Shown: positions 7,625-16,920, numbered from the stretch's first letter. The stretch is DNA of 39,268 nt from Sulfurovum sp. 16-42-52 (GCA_002281755.1 NCHB01000014.1:1-39268), one strand, 5' to 3'. The notes: generated from the letters alone by a model not told the origin. Translations and numbers: made by a program.

Positions 7625-7675
7625 GTTTTTCCCTTCTTTGTATTCTGTGTGCAATGTTAGAGCTGCTAGATGATT

Positions 7676-8632
7676 CTAAGCATCAAAAAAGTTTTTCTCT
7701 TTAAGTACATTAATCATACTTCTTACCGACTGAACACTTTTTTCAAATCTCTCTTTTTGGTCTTCATTCAGTGTCATCTCAAAAAGTTTTTCAACCCCAT
7801 TGGCACCAAGCGCCACAGGTACACCTGAGACTACATCTGAATGCCCATAATGTCCATCCAAATAAACCGCACATGGGTGAATCTGTTTGGTGTCTTTCAA
7901 CATCGCTTCGACCATAATCGCTGTAGATTTTGCAGGGGCATAGTACGCAGAACCTGTTTTGAGATATCCAACGATCTCTGCACCGCCATGTTTGGTTCTC
8001 TCAACTACTTCACTGATTTCATCTTCAGATAAAATATCAGTCAACGGCACACCTGCAACGGTTGAAAACTTTGGTAATGGCACCATATCGTCACCATGCC
8101 CTCCCATGACTGAAGCACGAATCTGTCCTGAACCGTAACCGATTTTTTCAAAGATAAAGTGCGCCATTCTTGCAGAGTCCAAAATACCTGCCATACCAAC
8201 CACTCTCTCTTTGGGGAATCCTGATTCTTTCAGTGCCACATAGGTCATCACATCAAGCGGATTGGAAACCATAATGATAATAGAATCAGGTGCGTATTTT
8301 TTCACATCTTGGATAACCTCTTTGGTAATCTCTGCATTGATCATCAAAAGATCATCTCTGCTCATCCCTGGCAATCTTGGGCTTCCTGCAGTGATAACAA
8401 CAATGTCAGAACCTTCCATTTCAGCCGCATCATCGGCTGCAGTTACAATCGTGTGAGAGCGCGCAGCATTGGCTGCTTGAGACATATCTAACGCTTTGCC
8501 TTTTGCAATCTCTGTGTTTCTGTCTCTAAGTACAACTTGATGACATACGCCATTCATGGCAAGGATAAACGCTACAGTAGCCCCTACGTTTCCTGCTCCT
8601 ATGACTGTTACTTTTTTACCTTTTTTAACCAT
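7676..8632 (-). CDS. mdh: Malate dehydrogenase, lactate-dehydrogenase-like type
   Basis: A 318-residue protein from ATG 8632 (AAGGAT upstream); a longer in-frame ATG at 8689 would add 19 residues that do not resemble the family. It has the NAD-binding VTVIGAGNVGATVAF at the N-terminus, the substrate loop SRDDLLMINAEI after the PGMSR segment, and the catalytic His in MGGHGDDMVP. The PGMSR arginine in the mobile loop favours dicarboxylates (malate/oxaloacetate) over lactate. It forms homotetramers in the cytoplasm. The neighbours icd and fumC place it in the same pathway. The 248 bases upstream hold a hairpin for icd and otherwise nothing I can name. Confidence 0.95.
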   Translation of the reverse strand: MVKKGKKVTVIGAGNVGATVAFILAMNGVCHQVVLRDRNTEIAKGKALDMSQAANAARSHTIVTAADDAAEMEGSDIVVITAGSPRLPGMSRDDLLMINAEITKEVIQDVKKYAPDSIIIMVSNPLDVMTYVALKESGFPKERVVGMAGILDSARMAHFIFEKIGYGSGQIRASVMGGHGDDMVPLPKFSTVAGVPLTDILSEDEISEVVERTKHGGAEIVGYLKTGSAYYAPAKSTAIMVEAMLKDTKQIHPCAVYLDGHYGHSDVVSGVPVALGANGVEKLFEMTLNEDQKERFEKSVQSVRSMINVLKEKNFFDA

Positions 8633-8837
8633 GATTACAATCCTTGTTGTGTGAGAATTATAGGGGACCTCAAGCAAAACATAAGTCATTACTTATGTGA
8701 TCAATTATGCCTTGCGATAGAAGAGGCTACATCAACCCTATGTTAAAAGTATCTTTTTACACTAGATAATTAAGAAGTGTTCAGAATATTATTCTGATGA
8801 ATGCATAGCATACCAAAATATTCATGTATTTTAGGCA

Positions 8838-8868
8838 CAAACATTGTACAAAAAGCGTACAATGTTTG
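8838..8868 (-). terminator. 12-bp perfect hairpin downstream of icd
   Basis: CAAACATTGTAC (8838-8849) pairs perfectly with GTACAATGTTTG (8857-8868) around a seven-base loop. It begins 13 bases after the icd stop codon on the minus strand. The stem is strong but AU-rich and lacks a clean T run afterwards, so it is a probable transcript end or 3' stabiliser. Confidence 0.5.
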
Positions 8869-8880
8869 CAAAATATTTAC

Positions 8881-11064
8881 CTAGATAGCATCAATAATAG
8901 CATTCAGTGTTGCAGATGGTCTCATCGCTTTAGACGCCAATTCGTCATTTGGATGGAAGTATCCGCCAACGTTTTGCGGTTTGCCTTCTACTGCAAGAAG
9001 CTCTTCCATAATCTTCGCTTCATTTTCTTTGAGTGCTTTTGCTACAGGAGCAAATTTTGCAGCCAATTCAGCATTTGAGCCTTTAGCCAATGCTTCTGCC
9101 CAGTATTGTGCCAAGTAGTAGTGAGACGCTTTATTGTCTGGCTCACCTACTTTTCTTCCCGGCTCTTTAGAGTTGTCTAGGTAACCGTTGTTTGCTTCAT
9201 CTAATGCTTCAGTCAATGCTTTAAGTTTAGCATCATCATGTTTTTGACCGATAAATCTGAGTGACTCAGCCAATGCCAAGAACTCACCGAGTGAATCCCA
9301 TCTGAGGTGGCCTTCAGCCAAAAACTGATCCACGTGTTTAGGAGCAGATCCACCCGCACCTGTCTCATACAAACCACCACCTGCAAGCAATGGAACGATT
9401 GAAAGCATCTTAGCGGATGTTCCAAGCTCTAAGATCGGATACATATCTGTCAAGTGATCTCTAAGAACGTTACCTGTTACCGCAATGGTGTTTTTACCTT
9501 CACGGATACGTGTGTTGGTAAATCTCGTTGCATCAGTAACTTTCATAAATTGAATATCTAGCCCTGATGTATCGTAATCTTTTAGGTATGCTTTCACTTT
9601 TTTGATCAGTTCTGCATCATGTGCTCTGTTTTCATCTAACCAGAACACCGCAGGGATACCTTCAAGTCTTGTTCTTTCAACAGTCAATCTTACCCAGTCT
9701 CTGATTGGGATGTCTTTAACACGAGACATTCTCCAGATATCGCCTGCTTCACATTCAAAACTCATCAATACTGTACCATCTTCAGCCGTAACTGTGACTG
9801 TTCCTGCTTCAGCAAGTTCAAACGTCGTTGGGTGAGAGCCGTACTCTTCTGCTTTTTGAGCCATAAGTCCGATATTTTGCATAGTACCCATAGTTGCTAC
9901 ATCATACTGACCGTGTTTTACACAATCCGCTACCATCTCAGCATGGAACATCGCATAGGTAGAGTCAGGAATAACAGCAACTGTCTCAAGCGCAGCACCT
10001 GTTCTGTCCCATTGTTTACCACCTTCTCTTACTACAACAGGCATAGAAGCATCGATAATCACATCGTTAGATGCGTTGAAGTTTGTTTGACCTTTATCAG
10101 AATCAACCATAGCGATTTTTGGTTCATCACTGTCAACCACCGCTTGGAACGCAGCTTTGATCTCAGCTTCTTTTGCGTGACCTTTGATTTTTTTCTCCAA
10201 GTCTGACATACCCATGTTTGGATTTACGCCAACTTCTTTAAATGTGTCTGCGTATTTTGCAAATACATCTGCGAAGAAAGCTTCAAATGCATAACCGAAC
10301 ATGATTGGATCAGAGATTTTCATCATTGTCGCTTTTAAGTGAAGAGACCAGATTAGATTTTTTGCTTTTGCATCTTCGATAGTTTTCTTGTAAAAAGTTT
10401 TCAATGCTGCAACTGACATGAAGGTACCATCAAGTACTTCATTTGCAACACCATCAATAGTCTTCAATTCTTTACCGTTAAGTGCAATTGTTACTTTTTG
10501 ATCTTTATCAAGTGTAACAGATTTTTCATTCCCGTAAAAATCACCCTTGCCTTCCATATGTGCAACATATGCTTTTGAGTTTTCAGCAAATGCTCTGAGT
10601 TTGTGTGGGTTCTTTTGAGCAAATCTTTTAACGGCAACTGCGGCACGTCTGTCTGAGTTACCTTCTCTAAGCACTGGGTTAACAGCTGAACCTAAACATG
10701 TAGAATATTTAGCTTGAATCGCTTTCTCTTCATCTGTTGTCGGATTTTCAGGATAGTTAGGGATATCATATCCTTGACCTTGAAGCTCAGCGATACAATC
10801 TTTAAGCTGACCGGCTGATGCTGAAATGTTTGGAAGCTTAATGATGTTTCCATCTGCCTCTAAAACCACTTCACCAAGCTTAGAAAGCTCATCTTCAGCA
10901 AGACCCATAGCAGCAAGTACTCTTCCTGCAAGAGAGATATCGCTCTCAACCACTTCAACACCTGCAGCTTGTGTAAATGCATTAACGATTGGTAGCAATG
11001 AATACGTAGCCAAAGCTGGCGCTTCATCTATTTTTGACCATATGATTTTTGGTAATTTTGACAT
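8881..11064 (-). CDS. icd: Isocitrate dehydrogenase (NADP), monomeric type
   Basis: A 727-residue protein, close to the usual 735-745 of the monomeric IDH family and far from the 400 residues of the dimeric type. It starts SKLPKIIWSKIDEAPALATYSLLPI, with family motifs LREGNSDRRAA (substrate-binding), KATMMKISDPIMFG, and FWLDENRAHDAELI in the second domain. It catalyses oxidative decarboxylation of isocitrate to 2-oxoglutarate with NADP, or the reverse in carbon fixation. Monomeric IDH next to mdh and sucCD is a known Campylobacterota arrangement. The start at 11064 has AAGGAA upstream. The 146-base leader carries several GTTAC-type repeats described separately. Confidence 0.97.
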   Translation of the reverse strand: MSKLPKIIWSKIDEAPALATYSLLPIVNAFTQAAGVEVVESDISLAGRVLAAMGLAEDELSKLGEVVLEADGNIIKLPNISASAGQLKDCIAELQGQGYDIPNYPENPTTDEEKAIQAKYSTCLGSAVNPVLREGNSDRRAAVAVKRFAQKNPHKLRAFAENSKAYVAHMEGKGDFYGNEKSVTLDKDQKVTIALNGKELKTIDGVANEVLDGTFMSVAALKTFYKKTIEDAKAKNLIWSLHLKATMMKISDPIMFGYAFEAFFADVFAKYADTFKEVGVNPNMGMSDLEKKIKGHAKEAEIKAAFQAVVDSDEPKIAMVDSDKGQTNFNASNDVIIDASMPVVVREGGKQWDRTGAALETVAVIPDSTYAMFHAEMVADCVKHGQYDVATMGTMQNIGLMAQKAEEYGSHPTTFELAEAGTVTVTAEDGTVLMSFECEAGDIWRMSRVKDIPIRDWVRLTVERTRLEGIPAVFWLDENRAHDAELIKKVKAYLKDYDTSGLDIQFMKVTDATRFTNTRIREGKNTIAVTGNVLRDHLTDMYPILELGTSAKMLSIVPLLAGGGLYETGAGGSAPKHVDQFLAEGHLRWDSLGEFLALAESLRFIGQKHDDAKLKALTEALDEANNGYLDNSKEPGRKVGEPDNKASHYYLAQYWAEALAKGSNAELAAKFAPVAKALKENEAKIMEELLAVEGKPQNVGGYFHPNDELASKAMRPSATLNAIIDAI

Positions 11065-11091
11065 GTTTATATTCCTTCATTTTGATTTAAT

Positions 11092-11146
11092 GTAACAATA
11101 TAGTAACACTTTTTCATTATTAGATAATTGAAACAATATGTTACTA
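11092..11146 (-). promoter_or_regulatory. Repeated GTTAC motifs in the icd leader
   Basis: On the plus strand TGTAACAATATAGTAACA (11091-11108) and ACAATATGTTACTA (11133-11146) repeat the same words in direct and inverted orientation; TAGTAACA at 11101-11108 is the exact reverse complement of TGTTACTA at 11139-11146. They lie 30-80 bases upstream of the icd start, where a promoter must be. A regulator-binding role is inference only. Confidence 0.3.
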
Positions 11147-11210
11147 AAAAGTTATATTATTTATTTGTTTCAATACTACACATATTTTGTCCTATTTATG
11201 GCACACGATA

Positions 11211-11657
11211 CTAACAAATGATATATTCTGCTCTCAAGCCTACCGCCACAGGTGCCTCAAGCCTCACAAACCTCTCATCTTTGCCAGTACTGCAGAGTTC
11301 ATAGGGAACATAAATAAACCGTGCACCTATTTTATTTTTGATCTGACTCTTTTCTTCTAAATGTAACCGTATGGCGCTAGGCGTATCTTTGGCAAACGTT
11401 TCAGGCATACGTGCATCTACTGCTAACACCAATACTTCAACATCATTTTCTTTGATACGTACCCTTAGCAACTCTTCAAGCAAATGATAACTTTGGGCGC
11501 TGTCCTGCTCTTCATTGTCAAAAAATTCGACTACACCCTTTTCATTTAGTAACAGTAAAAAGGGTTGAAAATGTTTTGTTTTCTCAAGTGTGCTTTGGAC
11601 ACGATTGACAGACGCCTCTAAAAGCCTAAATGCTTTTTCATCTTGACTCTCTTGCAT
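11211..11657 (-). CDS. Uncharacterised 148-residue protein
   Basis: Not recognised. A soluble, mixed alpha/beta protein without signal peptide or membrane segment. Visible segments: a helical N-terminus (EKAFRLLEASVNRVQSTLEK), a strand-turn FLLLLNEKGVVEFFDNEE, a second helix SYHLLEELLRVRIKEN, a hydrophobic strand VEVLVLAVDARMP, and near the end KIGARFIYVPYELCSTG. It is followed by the C-terminal EYIIC. It begins 26 bases after the dnaE stop on the same strand and is probably cotranscribed with dnaE. Coding character is supported by codon use like its neighbours and by the tight fit. No function should be assigned. Confidence 0.7.
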   Translation of the reverse strand: MQESQDEKAFRLLEASVNRVQSTLEKTKHFQPFLLLLNEKGVVEFFDNEEQDSAQSYHLLEELLRVRIKENDVEVLVLAVDARMPETFAKDTPSAIRLHLEEKSQIKNKIGARFIYVPYELCSTGKDERFVRLEAPVAVGLRAEYIIC

Positions 11658-11683
11658 CCCTGTTTTTCCTGCTTTGACTTAAT

Positions 11684-14600
11684 TTAATTTTCAATCACAA
11701 TGGTCTCTTCAAGATACACACCAAGCTCTTTGGCTTCTTCAAGAATCAGATCACTTACTTTCATCTTGGACTCAATAATCACATCGGCAAGTTTAGACTT
11801 GATGTGTAGCTCCAAAGGTCGTTTGCCCGGATACTTTTCAACCAGACACATCAACTCTTCTACGATTTTTGCATCCGGCATCAGCTTGAGTGCCAAGATA
11901 AGCGGTGGCTGTTCTGGTTCAGGTGTGTGTTTCTCTTCTTTTTTGACTTTTACTTTCTCTTTTTTGGCATCCTTGAGCGATTCTATCTTGAGTATGGTCA
12001 TACGCGTAAAATCGCCGTCTTTTCCTATCTTAACCTTAAAAGCGATAGGTTTTGTGATATCCAAATCTTCTTCGAGTTCTTTGAGTTTGCCTTCAAAGAG
12101 CATCAATTCGATATTGCCATGCAAGTCCATGATATTGGCGATACCAAACTTGTTGCCTTTTTTACTGATCTTCTCCGTGATACTTTCTATTTTACCTATC
12201 AAAAGCGCTTCTGAACCATCTGCAAGGTCTTCTATCTCTGAACTGAGCGTGTAGTTGATGCTCTCAAGCGTCTCTCTGTATTTGTCCAAAGGATGCCCTG
12301 AAACATAAAAGCCCAGCGACTCTTTTTCCATCTGGAGTATCTCCATCGCATCGAACTCCGGCATGTGCGTCAGTCCTAAAACGATCGAGGTCATCCCATC
12401 ATCTCCGCCAAACAAAGAACCTACAGCCTGTTTTTTTGCATCCCCGGCTTTTTTGGCAGTCTCCACTATCTCTTCTATCTGCATCAAAAGCGCTTGACGG
12501 CTGTATCCAAAACTGTCAAATCCCCCTGCTTTGATCAGCGATTCGATGACTTTTTTGTTGACCTTGCTCGCATCAATACGCGATACAAAATCAGAAAAGT
12601 CTTTAAACTCCTCCTCTGCCCTAGCGGCGAGCATCGCGTTAATGGCGATATCACCCGCACCTTTAACCGCGCCCATACCAAACATAACCACTTCTTCACC
12701 CTCAATGCTGCGGGCTTCAAACATCAGCCCTGACTTATTGATGTCCGGTGGAAGCAGCTTGATACCCATACGTTTAAGTTCATCGACATACTTGACCACT
12801 TTATCGGTATTGTTCTTCTCCAAAGTCAAGATAGCCGCCATAAACTCAGTCGGATAATAATACTTCAGATACGAAGTATAAAAGGTAATCATCGCATACG
12901 CGGCCGAGTGGGATTTGTTAAACCCGTAGCCCGCAAACTTCACGATCAGATCAAACAGTATTTCTGCTTTGTCCCTGTCAAACCCTTTATTGCTTGCACC
13001 TTGTGCAAACTCATCTTTGAGCTTGTCCATCTCTTCTTTGATCTTTTTTCCCATCGCTCTACGCACTAAATCCGCACCACCCAGACTAAATCCGCCAATG
13101 GTCTGCACGATCTGCATAACCTGCTCTTGATACACAATAACCCCGTAGGTAGGCTTGAGTATAGGTTCGAGTTCAGGGAAAATATAGGTGATTTGGGCAC
13201 GTCCGTGTTTACGCTCCACAAAATCATCGAGCATCCCTGATTCCATTGGTCCGGGACGATAGAGTGCAAGCATCGCAATGACATCTTCAAAGCCGTTTGG
13301 TTTGAGCTTTTTGGCAAGCTCCTGCATCCCTGCAGATTCTATCTGGAAAAGACCCAGTGTTTCACCCGTACTGATATAGTCGTACACTGCTTTGTCTTCA
13401 ATGTTCTCTTCCACAAAGTTAATACGCTTACCGTATCGTTTTTCTACCAACTGCAACGCTTCTTCTATGACAGTGAGCGTCTTAAGACCCAAAAAGTCAA
13501 ACTTGATCAAGTCCACATCTTCAACATACTTACCCGAATACTGTGTTGCAAGCGTATCAAGTCCTGTTGGTTTGAACAACGGTGTTTTTTGCCACAGCGG
13601 TTCGTTACTGATGACCACACCTGCAGCGTGCGTGCCTGCGTTGCGGTTCAGTCCTTCCAGCGCCAAAGCGTACTCCCATGTGCGTTTGGCTTGAGGGTCA
13701 CTCTCAAGGAGTTCTTTGATTTTAGGTTCTTTTTCATATGAGGCTTTCAGATCAATTCCAAGCTCATCAGGTATCAGTTTTGCCATTGCATCGGCTTTGG
13801 AGTAAGGCATATCAAGAACCCGTGCCACATCGCGGATTACCCCTTTTGCCAAAAGCTTACCAAAGGTGATGATCTGCGCCACGTTATGACGCCCGTATTT
13901 ATCTACCACATAGTCAAGTATCTCCTGCCGTCTTGCCTGACAAAAGTCCATATCGATATCCGGCATAGAGATACGCTCAGGGTTCAAAAAACGCTCAAAA
14001 AGCAAACCGTAGGGAATGGGGTCGATGTCTGTGATACCGAGCGAATACGCCACAAGCGAACCCGCAGCAGACCCACGTCCGGGGCCCACAGGTATGCCCA
14101 TTTGCTTCGCAGCATCCACAAAATCCCAGACGATCAGCATATAGCCGGGAAACTTCATAGCATTGATGATATCTATCTCTACTTGCAGCCTCTCTTTGTA
14201 CTCTTGGTGTTTGGCTGCAGGAACGATTTTGAGACGATTTTCAAGCCCTTTTTGCGCCGCTTCAATAAAAAGTGCTTTATCATTTTGAAGTGAATACTCT
14301 TTATCAGGTTCGGGCATCACGAGCCCAAACTCTGTGCCACGTGTTCTTGCAAATTTGAAGTTAGGCGGGGTAGCATCACCCAGTTTAATCTCAAGGTTGC
14401 ATTTGTCGGCTATTTCTTGTGTATGGTGCAGTGCTTCGGGGATATCGGCAAAGAGTTCTGCCATCTGCTGGGGTGATTTGACATAAAATTCATGCACGGA
14501 GTGACGCAGACGCTTGGGGTCATCATAGAGTTTGTTCATCGCGATGCACATAAACGCCTCATGCGCATCGGCGTCTTTTTGCATCGTATAGTGTGTATCG

Positions 14601-15253
14601 TTGGTGGCGATAATCTTGATACCCGTCTCTTTAGAGATTCGAATAATCTGCTGATCAATACGGTGCTGATCCCCAATGCCATGACGCATCAGTTCAAGAT
14701 AAAAGTCATCTCCGAAGATCGCCTTGTACTCCAGAGCAACCGCTTTGGCCTTCTCGTACCCCTGTGCCCCGAACTTGACGTTTCTCTCTGAAAGATTGAG
14801 GTGCCAGTTGACCTCACCCTGCAAACAGGCAGAAGAACAGATAAGCCCCTCCGAACATTCAGCCAAGAGCTTTTTATTGATACGCGGATAATAATAAAAC
14901 CCGTCGATATACCCTTTTGAGCTCAGATACATGAGGTTTTTGTAGCCCGTGTCATTTTTAGCATACAAGCAGACATGAAAACGCTGACGCATACTTTTAT
15001 CACCCAAATCGTCTTGATTATGCAGATAGGCTTCCATACCGATAATCGGTTTGATGCCTTCTTTTTTCATGGTATTGTAAAAGTCTATCGTGCCAAACAT
15101 ATTGCCATGGTCAGTCATCGCCACAGAGGTCATGCCCTGCTCTTTGATTTTTTGCGCAAGGGCTTTTATTTTATTGGCACCATCAAGCAATGAGTATTCG
15201 GTATGAAGATGAAGATGGGTAAATTGAGGAGTGTGTTTGGGTTCTTCTGACAT
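11684..15253 (-). CDS. dnaE: DNA polymerase III, alpha subunit
   Basis: A 1189-residue replicative polymerase of normal length. The N-terminal PHP domain has HLHLHTEYSLLDG (residues 13-25), TDHGN (47-51), GMEAYLH and THY motifs. The polymerase palm holds the catalytic pair in PDIDMDF, and the third aspartate in KFDFLGLKTL. Fingers, the tandem HhH, the beta-clamp-binding region and the OB fold (LIGKIESITEKISKKGNKFG near residue 1000) follow in the expected order. All residues that form the PHP metal site in proofreading homologues appear kept. The start at 15253 has AAAGG upstream. The 93-base gap to the DJ-1-like gene upstream leaves room for a promoter. Confidence 0.97.
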   Translation of the reverse strand: MSEEPKHTPQFTHLHLHTEYSLLDGANKIKALAQKIKEQGMTSVAMTDHGNMFGTIDFYNTMKKEGIKPIIGMEAYLHNQDDLGDKSMRQRFHVCLYAKNDTGYKNLMYLSSKGYIDGFYYYPRINKKLLAECSEGLICSSACLQGEVNWHLNLSERNVKFGAQGYEKAKAVALEYKAIFGDDFYLELMRHGIGDQHRIDQQIIRISKETGIKIIATNDTHYTMQKDADAHEAFMCIAMNKLYDDPKRLRHSVHEFYVKSPQQMAELFADIPEALHHTQEIADKCNLEIKLGDATPPNFKFARTRGTEFGLVMPEPDKEYSLQNDKALFIEAAQKGLENRLKIVPAAKHQEYKERLQVEIDIINAMKFPGYMLIVWDFVDAAKQMGIPVGPGRGSAAGSLVAYSLGITDIDPIPYGLLFERFLNPERISMPDIDMDFCQARRQEILDYVVDKYGRHNVAQIITFGKLLAKGVIRDVARVLDMPYSKADAMAKLIPDELGIDLKASYEKEPKIKELLESDPQAKRTWEYALALEGLNRNAGTHAAGVVISNEPLWQKTPLFKPTGLDTLATQYSGKYVEDVDLIKFDFLGLKTLTVIEEALQLVEKRYGKRINFVEENIEDKAVYDYISTGETLGLFQIESAGMQELAKKLKPNGFEDVIAMLALYRPGPMESGMLDDFVERKHGRAQITYIFPELEPILKPTYGVIVYQEQVMQIVQTIGGFSLGGADLVRRAMGKKIKEEMDKLKDEFAQGASNKGFDRDKAEILFDLIVKFAGYGFNKSHSAAYAMITFYTSYLKYYYPTEFMAAILTLEKNNTDKVVKYVDELKRMGIKLLPPDINKSGLMFEARSIEGEEVVMFGMGAVKGAGDIAINAMLAARAEEEFKDFSDFVSRIDASKVNKKVIESLIKAGGFDSFGYSRQALLMQIEEIVETAKKAGDAKKQAVGSLFGGDDGMTSIVLGLTHMPEFDAMEILQMEKESLGFYVSGHPLDKYRETLESINYTLSSEIEDLADGSEALLIGKIESITEKISKKGNKFGIANIMDLHGNIELMLFEGKLKELEEDLDITKPIAFKVKIGKDGDFTRMTILKIESLKDAKKEKVKVKKEEKHTPEPEQPPLILALKLMPDAKIVEELMCLVEKYPGKRPLELHIKSKLADVIIESKMKVSDLILEEAKELGVYLEETIVIEN

Positions 15254-15346
15254 AAAATAGACCTTTGCTTAGAGTATCTTAATATAGCAAAGCTTAGGTA
15301 AATTTAGATTGAAAACATCATGAACCCGAACAAGAAAGATGATGCT

Positions 15347-15907
15347 TTAACAGTATCCCAGCAACATACCGTCTTTGACTGCCTGCATGCTCTCTTTACC
15401 CACAAGACGTTCTACGATGGCAAGCCCAAAACACAACGCTGTGCCCGGCCCCTGAGAAGTCATCACATTGCCATCAGTCACTACTTTGGCATCATCCCTG
15501 TATCCAGGATGGTCTATCTCCTCTTTGGCTCCGGGATAACAGGTGTAACTCTCACCCAGCACACCCGCTTTTTTGAGCACAAACGGTGCTGCACACATGG
15601 CTCCGACAATTTTTTTTGCTTTAAATTCTTGCACCAATTCAAGTATCCGTGGATTTTCAGCCAATGCATAGGTACCACCCCAGCCGCCAGGCAGCACCAT
15701 CATATCAAAATCATCTGTTATCACATTTTTAAGAGATGTATCTGCCTGTACTGTAATGCCGTTTGCACCCAGCACCAACGCATCTTGAAATACATCTTCA
15801 AGATAAGCAGTCTGTACCTCAATCCCTCCGCGACGCATCACATCAATCAAAGCAACCGCCTCAACCTCTTCAAATCCTTTTGCCAGAGGCAATAATACTG
15901 ATGCCAT
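15347..15907 (-). CDS. DJ-1/PfpI family protein
   Basis: A 186-residue protein of the DJ-1/ThiJ/PfpI superfamily, subclass closest to human DJ-1 and E. coli YajL by its opening ASVLLPLAKGFEEVEAVALIDVMRRGGI. Glu16 and the nucleophilic Cys105 in GAMCAAP are in place, as is the PGGWGG loop. Members act as glyoxalase/deglycase-like enzymes or redox-responsive chaperones; which of these applies here cannot be read from sequence. Start ATG at 15907 with AAGGAG upstream. It precedes dnaE on the same strand and appears to be its own unit. Confidence 0.88.
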   Translation of the reverse strand: MASVLLPLAKGFEEVEAVALIDVMRRGGIEVQTAYLEDVFQDALVLGANGITVQADTSLKNVITDDFDMMVLPGGWGGTYALAENPRILELVQEFKAKKIVGAMCAAPFVLKKAGVLGESYTCYPGAKEEIDHPGYRDDAKVVTDGNVMTSQGPGTALCFGLAIVERLVGKESMQAVKDGMLLGYC

Positions 15908-16045
15908 ACAAAACTCCTTTTTCTTTGTTTTTTAGTAGTCTATCAAAATTCTATCTGTATTTCAAAAAAATACACTTTTTTGAAATACTAAAATTTATAA
16001 TTATTTTTTATATATAAAAACAGTTTTTTTTAATAAATTATTTTG

Positions 16046-16075
16046 TATAATTTTTGACTATAAACATAAAGAGGA
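16046..16075 (+). promoter_or_regulatory. Promoter -10 box and ribosome binding site of the small exported protein
   Basis: TATAAT at 16046-16051 is followed by a 30-base leader with AGAGGA at 16070-16075 and the ATG at 16083. The region upstream (15960-16045) is very AT-rich with T runs, as usual for Campylobacterota promoters that lack a clear -35 box. Confidence 0.55.
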
Positions 16076-16082
16076 TTTTAGA

Positions 16083-16295
16083 ATGAAAAAAATGATTACA
16101 ACAACACTGCTCGCTGCTACATTACTCACAACTGCGGTTCAGGCTGATGTTGCTACCGTATGGGAAGAGATGAAAGAGGCAGCTACAAGTATGCTACAAG
16201 ATACGCCTGCAGTACAAAAAGAAGTTGTGGCAGAAACGGTTCAGAAAAACGACGAGACTACCGCTAAAACAGAAGAGAACACAAAAGAATCTTAA
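16083..16295 (+). CDS. Small exported acidic protein, unknown function
   Basis: A 70-residue protein with a clear signal peptide (MKKM, hydrophobic TTTLLAATLLTTA, cleavage likely after VQA at residue 21). The mature 49 residues are hydrophilic, rich in Glu, Lys and Thr, with no cysteine and a probably disordered C-terminal tail (ETVQKNDETTAKTEE). A strong -10 box, a good ribosome binding site and a solid terminator downstream support a real, well-expressed gene. It is a single-gene unit between two minus-strand genes. No family recognised; a periplasmic role is all that can be inferred. Confidence 0.7.
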   Translation: MKKMITTTLLAATLLTTAVQADVATVWEEMKEAATSMLQDTPAVQKEVVAETVQKNDETTAKTEENTKES

Positions 16296-16321
16296 TCTTT
16301 TGTGTGAAAAAAACGACGCAT

Positions 16322-16355
16322 AAGACAGACTTCAGACAAACCTGAAGTCTGTCTT
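16322..16355. terminator. Strong bidirectional terminator between the small exported gene and efp
   Basis: A perfect 14-bp stem: AAGACAGACTTCAG (16322-16335) pairs with CTGAAGTCTGTCTT (16342-16355), loop of six. On the plus strand it is followed by ATTTTGC. On the minus strand a T7 run follows about 8 bases later. The stem overlaps two bases of the efp stop codon, so it ends both convergent genes. A second 10-bp inverted repeat (16279-16288 with 16296-16305) spans the stop codon of the small gene. Confidence 0.75.
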
Positions 16356-16920
16356 ATTTTGCTTTCTCCAAATACTCACCTTCAACTGTATTGACTTTTA
16401 TTTTCTCGCCTTCAAGGATGTGAAAAGGCACTTGTATCACTGCGCCGCTGTTGAGCGTAGCCGGTTTTTTACCGCCTTGAGAGTCACCTTTAAAGTTTGG
16501 TGGGGTTTGCACCACTTCATAGACATAAGTATCGGGTATCTCAACAGAGATGGCTTTGCCATTGTGAAAAAGGATATCTGCTTCCATACCATCTACCATG
16601 TAGTCAAACGTATCTTTGCCTACTTGAGCATGCGTTAGACCAATCTGCTCGTAAGATGTTGTGTCCATGAATTGCAAAAACTCACCGTCATCATAGAGAT
16701 ATTGCATCGTTGTTTGCTCTAACGCTGGGACTTCAAATTTGTCTCCTGCGTGTACAGTTTTTTCAATCACCTTTCCTGTACCGAGGTTTTTGATTTTTGC
16801 ACGAACAAAAGCTGCGCCCTTGCCTGGTTTTACATGTTGAAACTCTATCACCCTGAAAGGGACACCGTCTATTTCAAGTCTAGCACCTTTTTTGATATCA
16901 CTCATTCCGATTGTAGCCAT
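16354..16920 (-). CDS. efp: Translation elongation factor P
   Basis: A 188-residue protein with the three beta-barrel domains of EF-P. The tip of domain I reads [12 protein letters not shown], with Lys34 at the position that is modified by lysyl addition in E. coli. The C-terminal barrel carries [23 protein letters not shown] binds the ribosome between the P and E sites and relieves stalling at proline runs. No epmA or epmB is seen in the window, so modification cannot be judged. It lies 60 bases downstream of the RND efflux operon on the same strand, with its own ribosome binding site AAGGAG. Confidence 0.96.
   Translation of the reverse strand: MATIGMSDIKKGARLEIDGVPFRVIEFQHVKPGKGAAFVRAKIKNLGTGKVIEKTVHAGDKFEVPALEQTTMQYLYDDGEFLQFMDTTSYEQIGLTHAQVGKDTFDYMVDGMEADILFHNGKAISVEIPDTYVYEVVQTPPNFKGDSQGGKKPATLNSGAVIQVPFHILEGEKIKVNTVEGEYLEKAK

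Noticed and set aside
15320-15895. Open frame of 191 codons opposite the DJ-1-like gene
   Set aside because: The minus-strand frame has clear DJ-1 motifs and a ribosome binding site; the plus-strand frame has Phe/His/Cys-rich unnatural composition.
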